This document shows positions 9,143 through 17,853 of a stretch of 64,000 nt of DNA, piece after piece. The translations under genes were made by a program, and so were the position numbers. The stretch comes from Leeuwenhoekiella parthenopeia (GTDB lineage: Bacteria; Bacteroidota; Bacteroidia; Flavobacteriales; Flavobacteriaceae), in contig NZ_JAJGMW010000016.1 of assembly GCF_020782115.1 (NCBI RefSeq), positions 1-64,000 on the forward strand, in the 5' to 3' direction. The notes under the pieces are model-generated. The model was given only the letters and a program-made list of their open reading frames with translations. It had not been told where the DNA came from and made no database searches. Within the stretch, counting starts at the first letter, position 1. Each line of letters starts with the position of its first letter.

Positions 9143-10231
9143 TTAAGGTTTTTTAGATTCTTGCGGGTGGTTTAATATCCACTTGCGCAGGTTGTAGATG
9201 GCCTTTACCGCTTCTGGAGTTGCTGTATTTGCGACAATAATCACGGCCAGACCTTCATCTGCATTAATAAATGTATGGCAATAATAGGTGCCGGCACTTC
9301 CGTCGTGAAAGGATATCCGATCTCCGTCACTAGTAGAATTCCCCCAGCCGTAGGCATACGGACTTTGCCCAAAATGAAGCCGCTTGTAATTTTCAGCCTT
9401 GAGGTAATTTGATTTACCGGCAAGTCCGTTTAGATTCAACTGTATAAACTTGCTGTAGTCTGCAAGATTCAGTGCCACATCACCGGCGCTTGACATGAAA
9501 TTGGGCAGTCTGTAATCGTGTGTAGGTTCAAGTGCTGTAAGACTTCCGCCTTCAAACCAGTGTCCCCAGGGGTTTTCTGATGTTTCTTTATTTGGGAAGC
9601 CTACAAACCAGTCGAGGTTTAGGTCATCCATCGTTTCTTCAAGAAGCTGGCGGTAGGTTTTGCCGCTTGCTTTTTCGAGCATCAGTGCTGCTAAAACATA
9701 CCCGGCGTTAGAATACGCTCCTTTTTTTACCGGTTTATCCTTCAGGATGCTTTGGGCGAAAGCATACCGGTTTTCGGAAGCGCTTCCTTTTAAATTGCGA
9801 AATTTTGCCAGTTCAATTCCTTTGGTATAGGGCGGAATAAAAGCCTGATGACTGAGTAAATCTCCTAAGGTTATTTGATGATATTCTGGTTGTGCATCAG
9901 TTTGAAATTCCGGGAAAAGCTGAAAGAAGGGGGTTTCGAGCTTTAGTTTTCCTTCTTCAATAAGATGCATTGCCATAAAAGCGGTAATCGCTTTGGTATT
10001 TGAGCCTAAATGGAATTTGGCATCGGGACTTATTTTTTCTTTTTTTCCAAGTTTTGCTTTTCCGTTTACATAACTAAAAACGGAGTCTGTGGTAATAAGA
10101 CTAACCCCAATAGCCGGAATCTGAAATTCCTTTTGAGCCTGCTTTATTTGTTCCTGCAAATCTGTAGAAAGCTCTTGAGAGAAGCTGAAAACCGGAGCTA
10201 AAACTAAAAAGAAAAGGAGTAGTTTTTTCAT
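9143..10231 (-). CDS. Exported serine hydrolase (class C beta-lactamase fold)
   Basis: The 362-residue protein has a Sec signal peptide (residues 1-19, FSFSQ) and the three motifs of penicillin-recognising serine hydrolases: SNTK with nucleophile S77 and K80, YSN at Y173-N175, and an HDG box in the ISFHDGSAG segment near the C-terminus. Such proteins include D-amino-peptidases, esterases and beta-lactamases, and the substrate here is unknown. Its ATG overlaps the stop of HMG-CoA reductase by four bases and it ends two bases before the GHMP kinase, so it is transcribed within a mevalonate operon although it is predicted to be exported. No link to isoprenoids can be shown from sequence. Confidence 0.85.
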   Translation of the reverse strand: MKKLLLFFLVLAPVFSFSQELSTDLQEQIKQAQKEFQIPAIGVSLITTDSVFSYVNGKAKLGKKEKISPDAKFHLGSNTKAITAFMAMHLIEEGKLKLETPFFQLFPEFQTDAQPEYHQITLGDLLSHQAFIPPYTKGIELAKFRNLKGSASENRYAFAQSILKDKPVKKGAYSNAGYVLAALMLEKASGKTYRQLLEETMDDLNLDWFVGFPNKETSENPWGHWFEGGSLTALEPTHDYRLPNFMSSAGDVALNLADYSKFIQLNLNGLAGKSNYLKAENYKRLHFGQSPYAYGWGNSTSDGDRISFHDGSAGTYYCHTFINADEGLAVIIVANTATPEAVKAIYNLRKWILNHPQESKKP

Positions 10232-11553
10232 TTTTCTACCGTGTTTCGCAAACCTTCCATGAATTGCTGCACCGCATTGTGACTTACTTTATGGGTTTTA
10301 AAATGACTGATGGCCTGTTCCTTTTCGGTCTTTGTGGCTTCAAGCAGGTTGAGCATGTTCATCAGGTGCATTTTCATATGTCCTTTTTGAATGCCCGTAG
10401 TGGTGAGGGATTTTACGGCTCCGAAATTCTGAGCCAGACCCGCCACGGCAATAATTTCCATAAGTTGGGGTGCGCTGGGATTGCCCAGCATTTCCAAATT
10501 TAGTTTTACAAGCGGATGCAGCTTTGTAAGGCCACCCACCGTACCCAAAGCCAGCGGTATTTCAATCCAAAACCGGAATTGATCGTTACTTATTTCGGCG
10601 TGGGTAAGACTGCTGTATAGGCCGTCTTTTGCTGCATAGGCGTGCGCCCCCGCTTCAATGGCTCTAAAATCATTGCCGGTGGCGAGTACCACTGCATCAA
10701 TACCATTCATAATGCCTTTGTTGTGCGTAACCGCACGATAGGGCTCTACTTCTGCTATGCGTACCGCCTGCACAAACTTTTCGGCAAACTCCTGTGGGTC
10801 TATGCCGTCAGCTTCTGAGAGTTCACCCACCGCACAGTTTACTTCGGCCCGCACCACACAACCGGGAACGTAGTTTGATAGGATGCTCATCACGACCTGT
10901 AACGTTGTGTTTTCGGTTTTTGAAGACCAGGACGCAAAAATGCGCTGCCAGGATTCGCTCAGTTGTTCTAAACAGGTGTTTATAAAATTAGCACCCATGG
11001 CATCAAGCGTTTCAAAAGTTACGTGAAGCTGGTAATAGTGTTCTAAAGCTTCGGTTTTACTGATGAGTTGAAGCCCCGTGATCCCGCCGCCACGCTTTTC
11101 CATAGATTGAGTAAGCGGTTTCAAATCGGCTAAAAGTTCCGCTTTGCTGGCTTCAAAAAGCGCCTTAAGTTCAGATTCTGCGCCGCTATAAATAAAATGA
11201 ACCTGTCCTATTTTTTCGGTTCCGAGAATTTCAGCCTTAAAACCCCCTCGTGACATCCAGAATTTTGCAGCCTTGCTGGCAGCCGCTACCACCGAACTTT
11301 CTTCAATAGCCATAGGGATGGCAAAAGTCTTATTGTTGATGACAAAATTAGGAGCGATTCCCAGCGGTAAATAATAATTGGTGACGGTGTTTTCGATAAA
11401 CTCATCGTGCAGTTGCTGCAGGTTGCTATCGGTATTCCAGTATTGTTTAAGTATACTTTCGGCCTGAGGATTTTGGGATAAAAAGTTCTGGGTAAGCCAG
11501 TTGATTTTTTCTTCTTTACTCAGCTTTGAAAAACCTTGAATGGTATGCGACAT
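10228..11553 (-). CDS. mvaA: Class II hydroxymethylglutaryl-CoA reductase
   Basis: This enzyme interconverts HMG-CoA and mevalonate. The 441 residues match the class II (bacterial) form, which is soluble. Catalytic landmarks are visible: the glutamate in MAIEESSVVAAASKAA (E84 region), the lysine in THNKGIMNGIDA, the aspartate in ATGNDFRAIEAGAHAYA, and the late histidine in TGIQKGHMKMHL. The class was described as 'degradative' in Pseudomonas, but beside a GHMP kinase it most likely serves biosynthesis. It is the first gene of a three-gene minus-strand operon, with a four-base overlap into the next gene. The 343-bp gap upstream is shared with the divergent peptidase. Confidence 0.94.
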   Translation of the reverse strand: MSHTIQGFSKLSKEEKINWLTQNFLSQNPQAESILKQYWNTDSNLQQLHDEFIENTVTNYYLPLGIAPNFVINNKTFAIPMAIEESSVVAAASKAAKFWMSRGGFKAEILGTEKIGQVHFIYSGAESELKALFEASKAELLADLKPLTQSMEKRGGGITGLQLISKTEALEHYYQLHVTFETLDAMGANFINTCLEQLSESWQRIFASWSSKTENTTLQVVMSILSNYVPGCVVRAEVNCAVGELSEADGIDPQEFAEKFVQAVRIAEVEPYRAVTHNKGIMNGIDAVVLATGNDFRAIEAGAHAYAAKDGLYSSLTHAEISNDQFRFWIEIPLALGTVGGLTKLHPLVKLNLEMLGNPSAPQLMEIIAVAGLAQNFGAVKSLTTTGIQKGHMKMHLMNMLNLLEATKTEKEQAISHFKTHKVSHNAVQQFMEGLRNTVEK

Positions 11554-11896
11554 AATTTGGACTGATATTTTAACCGGTAAAACTCGTTTTGTGCTACAAG
11601 TTTTATAGGGGTAGCAATTTAATTTAAAATACGCTTTTATAGCCTAATTAAGTCTATTCCATTCTGAAAAATGCACTGTAGTATGTGACTTTAAAAGTGG
11701 CGCGATTTTAGGATAAAGTTTTTCCAATGCTGAAATAACCGCAATAAAAACCTTGTTTACCTCTTTTTGAATAGGTATTTAACAAGGGAATTGCGCGTTC
11801 TTTAGTTAATTTTTAGTAAAATTGGCGGACTATTTTTAAGCCTGACCGGGTTTAAAACCACGCACCCCGGTGCGATCACACTCTTAAATTTTTTAT
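11554..11896. other. Divergent intergenic region (mvaA / peptidase)
   Basis: No gene or structural RNA is visible in these 343 bases. The sequence is AT-rich and must hold the promoters of the two divergent operons. A plausible plus-strand promoter is listed separately at 11791-11824. I found no equally good match for the mvaA side. Confidence 0.6.
11791..11824 (+). promoter_or_regulatory. Candidate promoter of the peptide-use operon
   Basis: TTG at 11791-11793 is followed after 23 bases by TAAAATTG at 11817-11824, which matches seven of eight positions of the Bacteroidota -7 element TAnnTTTG. The spacing is at the upper limit known for Flavobacterium. It would give a leader of about 65 bases. 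Confidence 0.35.
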
Positions 11897-14068
11897 ATGT
11901 CTATACGAAAAGCAGGCGCCCTGATTTTATTCCTCTTAGTGGGAGCCGTTTATGCTCAGCAAAAACAAATCACTTTAGAAGAAATTTATAACGGTACATT
12001 CAGGATGCAATACCTGGATCGTTTGCACTCGATGAATAACGGGAAGGAATATGCCGTTCTCAACACAGACCGCAATACCGGCACCAAAACTCTTGATGTT
12101 TACAGCTATAAAACCGGAGATAAGGTTTCTACCCTTATTAATTCAAAGCAGATTGAAGGACTTGATTATTTTATAGGCTATACGCTGAGTGATGACGAAA
12201 GTAAAGCACTCTTAAGTACCAATCTGCGCTCTATTTACCGTCGTTCAAGTCTTGGGGTGTATTATGTGTATGATCTAAAAACCAAAAAACTTATCAAGGT
12301 TGCAGATGATGCCATTCAGGAGCCTACTTTTTCTCCGGATGCTTCAAAAGTAGCGTACGGATTAAACAATAACCTGTATGTGAAGGATTTAGAGACCGGT
12401 GCTACCACTCAGGTTACCACAGACGGGGCTGAAAATAAAATCATCAACGGTATCACAGACTGGGTTTATGAGGAAGAATTTGCCTTTGTACGTGCTTTTG
12501 ACTGGAATGCAGATGGGACCAAATTGGCTTACATCCGTTTTGATGAGACTGAAGTGCCTGAATTTTCCATGGATGTTTTCGGTAAGGAATTGTATCCTTC
12601 TCAGGATGTATTTAAATATCCAAAAGCAGGCGAAGCTAACGCTACGGTGAGTTTGCATATCTATGATTTGGAAGATCAAAATACTAAAGCAGTTGACCTT
12701 TCCGGATTTCAGAATTATTACATCCCAAGGCTGGAGTGGACTCCCGATGCTGATGTACTGGCAGTGCAAACCACAAACCGAAAGCAAAACGACGTCAACC
12801 TGCTTTTTGTAGATGGCGCTTCCGCGAAAGCGAAACTCATTTTGTCTGATACAGACGATGCTTATGTGGATATTACCGATAACCTTACGTTTCTGGATGA
12901 AAACGAGTTTCTTTGGACCAGCGAAAAAGACGGTTGGAATCACATCTACCACTACGATCAGGATGGAAAACTCATCAATCAGGTGACTAAAGGCCCCTGG
13001 GAGGTGACCAGTTACTACGGTTATGATGCTAAAAATAAGCGGGTGTTTTACCAAAGTTCAGAAAACGGTTCAATCAACCGCGGAGTGTATTCGGTAAAGC
13101 TGAATGGTTCCGATAAAAAGGCACTAAGTGCAGATGCGGGTACCAATTCGGCTAACTTCAGTACTGATTTCACCTATTACATCAACAGTTTTTCAGATGC
13201 TTCAACCCCTTATGTGTTCACGCTGCATAGTGCCAAAGACGGAAAACTCATTCGTAAGATTAAAGACAATCAGGCCTTAAAAGATCAATTTTCAGAATAC
13301 GTGATTTCCGAAAAGGAATTTTTCACCCTTCCGATAAATGGCGAAGAACTTAACGCTTATATGATTAAGCCAAAAGATTTTGATGCTTCTAAAAAGTATC
13401 CGGTTTTTATGACCCAGTATAGTGGTCCCGGTTCACAAAGCGTAGCAAACAGCTGGGGTGGTGGTAATGACTATTGGTTTCAGATGTTGGCACAGGACGG
13501 CTATATCATCGTGTGTGTTGACCCACGCGGGACCGGTCTAAAAGGCCGTGATTTCAAAAAAATGACTCAAAACGAATTGGGCAAATATGAGGTTGAAGAT
13601 CAGATCGCTGCTGCTCAGGCTTTAGGCGAGCGCCCTTATATTGATGAAGATCGTATCGGAATCTGGGGATGGAGTTACGGCGGTTTTATGGCTTCAAACT
13701 GTATTTTTCAGGGAGCCGATACCTTTAAAATGGCCATCGCAGTTGCGCCGGTTACCAGCTGGAGGTTTTACGATTCTATTTATACCGAGCGTTATATGAC
13801 CACGCCGCAGGAAAACGCGAGCGGTTATGACGAAAACTCACCTATTTCGCACGTAGATAAACTGAAAGGAAAGTATTTATTGGTTCACGGTAGTGCAGAT
13901 GATAATGTACACGTACAAAACACCATGCGCCTAATTGAAGCTTTAGTACAGGCTAATAAACAGTTTGACTGGGCAATTTACCCAGATAAAAATCACGGTA
14001 TTTATGGCGGAAACACCCGTTTACACCTCTATACCAAAATGACCAATTTTATTAAAGACAACCTATAA
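11897..14068 (+). CDS. Dipeptidyl peptidase IV-like S9 peptidase
   Basis: The 723-residue exported enzyme has a signal peptide ending near VYAQ, an eight-bladed beta-propeller (about 40-470) and a C-terminal alpha/beta-hydrolase domain. The DPP4 N-terminus-binding glutamates lie in DWVYEEEFAF (E192-E194). The catalytic triad is visible as S593 in GWSYGGF, D668 in GSADDNVH and H700 in DKNHG. Enzymes with both features release X-Pro or similar dipeptides from the N-terminus of peptides, here in the periplasm. Two oligopeptide (POT) transporters follow after 9 and 18 bases, so the released dipeptides are probably taken up by them. Confidence 0.92.
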   Translation: MSIRKAGALILFLLVGAVYAQQKQITLEEIYNGTFRMQYLDRLHSMNNGKEYAVLNTDRNTGTKTLDVYSYKTGDKVSTLINSKQIEGLDYFIGYTLSDDESKALLSTNLRSIYRRSSLGVYYVYDLKTKKLIKVADDAIQEPTFSPDASKVAYGLNNNLYVKDLETGATTQVTTDGAENKIINGITDWVYEEEFAFVRAFDWNADGTKLAYIRFDETEVPEFSMDVFGKELYPSQDVFKYPKAGEANATVSLHIYDLEDQNTKAVDLSGFQNYYIPRLEWTPDADVLAVQTTNRKQNDVNLLFVDGASAKAKLILSDTDDAYVDITDNLTFLDENEFLWTSEKDGWNHIYHYDQDGKLINQVTKGPWEVTSYYGYDAKNKRVFYQSSENGSINRGVYSVKLNGSDKKALSADAGTNSANFSTDFTYYINSFSDASTPYVFTLHSAKDGKLIRKIKDNQALKDQFSEYVISEKEFFTLPINGEELNAYMIKPKDFDASKKYPVFMTQYSGPGSQSVANSWGGGNDYWFQMLAQDGYIIVCVDPRGTGLKGRDFKKMTQNELGKYEVEDQIAAAQALGERPYIDEDRIGIWGWSYGGFMASNCIFQGADTFKMAIAVAPVTSWRFYDSIYTERYMTTPQENASGYDENSPISHVDKLKGKYLLVHGSADDNVHVQNTMRLIEALVQANKQFDWAIYPDKNHGIYGGNTRLHLYTKMTNFIKDNL

Positions 14069-14077
14069 TCCTTTTAT

Positions 14078-15493
14078 ATGACACAAGCAGCACAAGTCGC
14101 CAGACAAAAAGAATTGTTCGGCCATCCGGTAGGACTTTATATTTTATTCTTCACAGAGATGTGGGAGCGTTTTTCGTACTACGGAATGCGGGCAATATTG
14201 GTATTATACCTTGTTGCAGAGGCAACTTCCGGCAATCCCGGTTTGGGTTGGACAAACGCTGAAGCCCTTTCGTTGTATGGAACTTATACCATGCTTGTGT
14301 ATGTTTCTTCCATTCCCGGAGGTTGGATCGCAGATAAGTTTTTAGGTCAGAAAAAATCGGTGCTATACGGAGGTATTCTGCTGGTTGCGGGGCATAGTAT
14401 TTTGGCCATTGAAGAAATGTGGGCTTTTTATACCGGTTTGGGTTTGATCATTGCCGGAGTTGGAATGCTGAAGCCTAATATTTCAACTATGGTAGGTGGC
14501 TTGTATAAAAAAGGTGATATCCGCAGAGATAAAGGCTTTACTATTTTTTATATCGGTATTAACCTGGGTGCTTTCATCGCTAGTTTACTGGTTGGAACCG
14601 TAGGGGAAGTTTACGGTTGGCACTACGGTTTTGGTCTTGCAGGAATTGGAATGGCTTTAGGGCTATTGCAGTATTTATTTGGGCAGAAATATCTTAAACA
14701 CGTAGGGAATTTTATTGGAACCTCTCTGGATCCCGAAGAGATTGAAGCGCGTAACAGACCATTAAACAAACAAGAGAAAGATCGGGTTGTTGTTCTTTTT
14801 GTTTCCTTTTTAATGGTAATTGTTTTTTGGGGTGCTTTTGAACAGGCAGGCGGTTTAATGAATTTATATGCATCTGAGAAGACAGATCGCTTTTTGTCAT
14901 TTTCACTTCCATTTATAGGTAATGAAGTTCCGGCTTCCTGGTTTCAGTCTCTAAACTCTTTGTTTATCATTTTATTAGGTACCAGTGTTGCGGCATACTG
15001 GGCGAAGCGTAAACTTAAAGGAAAAGTAGCTACATCTCTTTTCAAAATGGCGATGGGGCTTATTATTATGGGTACCGGATTCTTCTTTATGACAGCGGCT
15101 TCAGCGCAATTTCAGTCTAATGGAGCATCAGCAATGTATTGGTTAGTAATTGCTTATTTATTCCACACCGTCGGTGAACTTTGTCTTTCTCCGGTAGCCT
15201 TATCATACATTACAAAACTTGCTCCCCTTAAATATGCATCAATTATGATGGGTGTGTATTTCGCGATGACCGGTTTTGGAAATAAAGTAGCCGGTCTTTT
15301 GGGAGAATCAGCATCTCAATTAGGCGAGTACACGATTTTTACAGGAATCGCTATTTTCTGTATCGCTTTTGCGCTACTTGTTTTGGTTTTTAGAAACAAG
15401 CTCGAAAAGCTTACTCACGGGGCAGAGGATAATGAACGTGAGATGCTGGAGCAGGAAGATTATGAACTGGCAGACCCTAAAATCAACAATTAA
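14078..15493 (+). CDS. Proton-coupled peptide transporter (POT family), short form
   Basis: This inner-membrane carrier of the major facilitator superfamily should import di- and tripeptides with protons. The PTR2 family signature FTEMWERFSYYGMRA starts near residue 26, and further conserved segments are GGWIADKFLG, FYIGINLGAF, FWGAFEQAGG and FHTVGELCLSPVALSYI. At 471 residues it is about 110 shorter than its tandem paralogue; the missing part lies in the middle, between the two helix bundles, and both ends are intact, so it is not a truncation. It sits nine bases after the DPP4-like peptidase. Confidence 0.92.
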   Translation: MTQAAQVARQKELFGHPVGLYILFFTEMWERFSYYGMRAILVLYLVAEATSGNPGLGWTNAEALSLYGTYTMLVYVSSIPGGWIADKFLGQKKSVLYGGILLVAGHSILAIEEMWAFYTGLGLIIAGVGMLKPNISTMVGGLYKKGDIRRDKGFTIFYIGINLGAFIASLLVGTVGEVYGWHYGFGLAGIGMALGLLQYLFGQKYLKHVGNFIGTSLDPEEIEARNRPLNKQEKDRVVVLFVSFLMVIVFWGAFEQAGGLMNLYASEKTDRFLSFSLPFIGNEVPASWFQSLNSLFIILLGTSVAAYWAKRKLKGKVATSLFKMAMGLIIMGTGFFFMTAASAQFQSNGASAMYWLVIAYLFHTVGELCLSPVALSYITKLAPLKYASIMMGVYFAMTGFGNKVAGLLGESASQLGEYTIFTGIAIFCIAFALLVLVFRNKLEKLTHGAEDNEREMLEQEDYELADPKINN

Positions 15494-15511
15494 GATTTAG
15501 TATTTAGCTCT

Positions 15512-17254
15512 ATGGCCAATACGTCAACTGATCAATTTTTTAAAAATCCGGTGTTGGGTCATCCCGCCGGATTATTTGTATTGTTTTTTACCGAAATGTG
15601 GGAGCGTTTCTCGTATTACGGAATGCGCGCCTTACTGGTATTATTTTTAACGGCTTCGCTGTTTGATGAAGGCTGGGCCTGGCCACGGGAGCACGCGCTT
15701 GCACTCTACGGTACCTACACCTCTATGGTTTATTTGACACCTATTCTGGGAGGTTATATAGCCGATAAAATTATTGGCTATAGAATGGCAGTGGTTGTAG
15801 GAGCTTTGTTGATGACCTTAGGTCACGCTTCCATGGCACTTAATGCTCCTTTTGCGTTGTACTTAGGATTGTTTTTACTTATTGCAGGAAACGGTTTTTT
15901 TAAGCCGACTATGACTTCGATTATTTCTCAGATGTACGAAAACCATCAGCATAAAAAAGACGGCGCATATACCATTTATTATATGGGCGTAAATGCCGGG
16001 GCGTTTTTGGGTATTTTGCTTTGCGGATATCTGGGCGAGCAATGGGGCTGGCATTGGGGCTTTGGTCTGGCAGGGATTTTTATGTTTGCCGGGATGCTTC
16101 AGTTTTATTTTTCACAGGATATCTTTGGCGAAGTTGGTAAAAAGCCTGAAAAGACTGATGATGAAAAAGCTTCGCTTGACCCTTCGGTTAAATTGAATCC
16201 ATTCTCGTTACTCGATAAAGCTTTTATCGTAATTAGTGCGGTTATAGGTCTGGTGTGGATTATCAATGATCCTATGTCTAAAATTGGTGACGTCAATGTT
16301 TTTGATTTTGAGGTGGGAAGCCTTTCAGGAAGTAATTTCATGATACTTTTTGCCCTGGCAGTATTTCTCATTTTACTCGTTTCACGTATCGTTCGTTATG
16401 CGCCTATCGTGCGCGATCGCATGATTGCCGTTTCGATCTTTGCTTTTTTTACTATTTTCTTTTGGGCGGCATTTGAACAGGCTGGTGGCTCGATGACCAT
16501 TTTTGCAAACGATTATACAGATCGCGTACTGGAAGGAAGCGCAGGAACCATCTTCAGAATTGCCAATACGCTAATTACTGTGATTCCCCTTGGTGTAATT
16601 ACCTGGGTTTTATGGATGTTGTTTAAGCAGACTTTTGAGAAGTACAAGTGGGCTAATATCATTCTGGGAGCCAGTTTTGTCATCATTTGGGCTTTGGTAC
16701 TGCGTATGCTTTACGAGCAATATACCGCCGAGGCGCCAGAAGTGCCGGCATCATGGTTTAGCGTTTTAAACTCTTTATTTATCATCATTTTTGCACCGCT
16801 TTTTTCTAAACTTTGGGAGAGTAAATACAATCCCAGTGTAGCTGTAAAATACGGTGCCGGACTTATTCTTTTGGGTGTAGGTTTTGCAGTTCTGGCTTAT
16901 GGTTCGAGCGATATCCCACAAGGTGCAAAAGTGGCTGCAGTGAGTATCATATGGTTGATTTTGGCGTATTTCTTTCATACCATGGGAGAACTTTGTCTGT
17001 CGCCGGTAGGGCTTTCCTACGTCAGTAAATTGGTGCCGGGCAGAATGATCGCGATGATGTACGGGGTATGGTATCTCGCTATCGCAATTGGTAATAAACT
17101 TGCGGGTACGACCGGAGGAATGATCGATACAATTACGGCTGAGTATTCGCTTTCTACCTTCTTTTTATTATTTTTCTTCATTCCGGGAGGAGCTGGGGTA
17201 CTAATCATCCTCTTGCACCCGTTACTTAAAAAATTGATGCACGGCATTCACTAA
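15512..17254 (+). CDS. Proton-coupled peptide transporter (POT family), long form
   Basis: This is a 580-residue paralogue of the preceding gene, with the same signature (FTEMWERFSYYGMRALLV, about residues 26-43), FFWAAFEQAGG and the C-terminal FHTMGELCLSPVGLSYVS. The extra length is a central membrane region (about residues 230-420) with additional hydrophobic segments, as in long POT proteins. The pair likely differs in peptide preference, but which peptides cannot be read from sequence. It starts 18 bases after the first transporter and is followed by a thioredoxin-fold gene on the same strand. Confidence 0.92.
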   Translation: MANTSTDQFFKNPVLGHPAGLFVLFFTEMWERFSYYGMRALLVLFLTASLFDEGWAWPREHALALYGTYTSMVYLTPILGGYIADKIIGYRMAVVVGALLMTLGHASMALNAPFALYLGLFLLIAGNGFFKPTMTSIISQMYENHQHKKDGAYTIYYMGVNAGAFLGILLCGYLGEQWGWHWGFGLAGIFMFAGMLQFYFSQDIFGEVGKKPEKTDDEKASLDPSVKLNPFSLLDKAFIVISAVIGLVWIINDPMSKIGDVNVFDFEVGSLSGSNFMILFALAVFLILLVSRIVRYAPIVRDRMIAVSIFAFFTIFFWAAFEQAGGSMTIFANDYTDRVLEGSAGTIFRIANTLITVIPLGVITWVLWMLFKQTFEKYKWANIILGASFVIIWALVLRMLYEQYTAEAPEVPASWFSVLNSLFIIIFAPLFSKLWESKYNPSVAVKYGAGLILLGVGFAVLAYGSSDIPQGAKVAAVSIIWLILAYFFHTMGELCLSPVGLSYVSKLVPGRMIAMMYGVWYLAIAIGNKLAGTTGGMIDTITAEYSLSTFFLLFFFIPGGAGVLIILLHPLLKKLMHGIH

Positions 17255-17293
17255 TGTGGTCTGCTTTTTGAAATGTGTTGGAAAAACAGAAAT

Positions 17294-17848
17294 ATGAAAA
17301 AAATAATTATACTTCTTCTTTTAACCGTCGTAGGCACTGCTGCCGGATTTTCCCAAAAGCAGGGCGAGATCAAATGGATGAGTTTTAACGAGGCTCTGGA
17401 AGCTCAAAAGAAAGAACCCCGAAAGATTTTTATGGATGTCTATACAGACTGGTGTGGCCCCTGTAAATTGCTGGATCAAAATACCTTTCACAACAAAGAC
17501 GTGGCAGACTACATCAACAAAAACTATTACGCGGTAAAGTTTAATGCGGAGGGCACCGAGAAAATTGACTATCAGGATTTTGTGTATACCAATCCCAACT
17601 ACGATCCCAACCGTAAAGGCCGCAACAGTCAGCATCTGTTTGCACACGCGATGAAAATAAATGCCTATCCCAGTGTTGTGTTTTTTGACGAAACCGGAAA
17701 GCTCATTCAGCCGGTACCGGGTTACAAAACGCCTCAACAACTGGAGATTTTCTTAAAAATGGTGTATTCTGACGCGTATAAGAAAATTACTTCTGCAGAA
17801 GCCTGGCAAAATTATCAGGAAAATTTTGTGAGTACTTTTAAAGGATAA
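17294..17848 (+). CDS. Periplasmic thioredoxin-fold protein
   Basis: The 184-residue protein starts at the ATG at 17294, which gives a clean signal peptide (KKIIILLLLTVVGTAAGFSQ); the in-frame ATG at 17273 would add seven charged residues before it. The redox motif WCGPC lies near residue 53 in DVYTDWCGPCKLLD, and the cis-proline is in NAYPSVVFFDE. The fold matches the thioredoxin_7 type of disulfide handling proteins common in Bacteroidota. It is the last gene of the peptide-use run and converges with comEC, with only five bases between the two stop codons. Confidence 0.85.
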   Translation: MKKIIILLLLTVVGTAAGFSQKQGEIKWMSFNEALEAQKKEPRKIFMDVYTDWCGPCKLLDQNTFHNKDVADYINKNYYAVKFNAEGTEKIDYQDFVYTNPNYDPNRKGRNSQHLFAHAMKINAYPSVVFFDETGKLIQPVPGYKTPQQLEIFLKMVYSDAYKKITSAEAWQNYQENFVSTFKG

Positions 17849-17853
17849 GGTAT

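Noticed and set aside
12389-13054. 221-codon open frame on the minus strand inside the DPP4-like gene
   Set aside because: It is fully antisense to a gene with intact catalytic residues, has no recognisable domain, and is best explained as a shadow of codon bias.
14078-15493. Possible truncation or frameshift of the first POT transporter
   Set aside because: The shorter length comes from a missing central region; both N- and C-terminal signatures are intact and the frame is unbroken.
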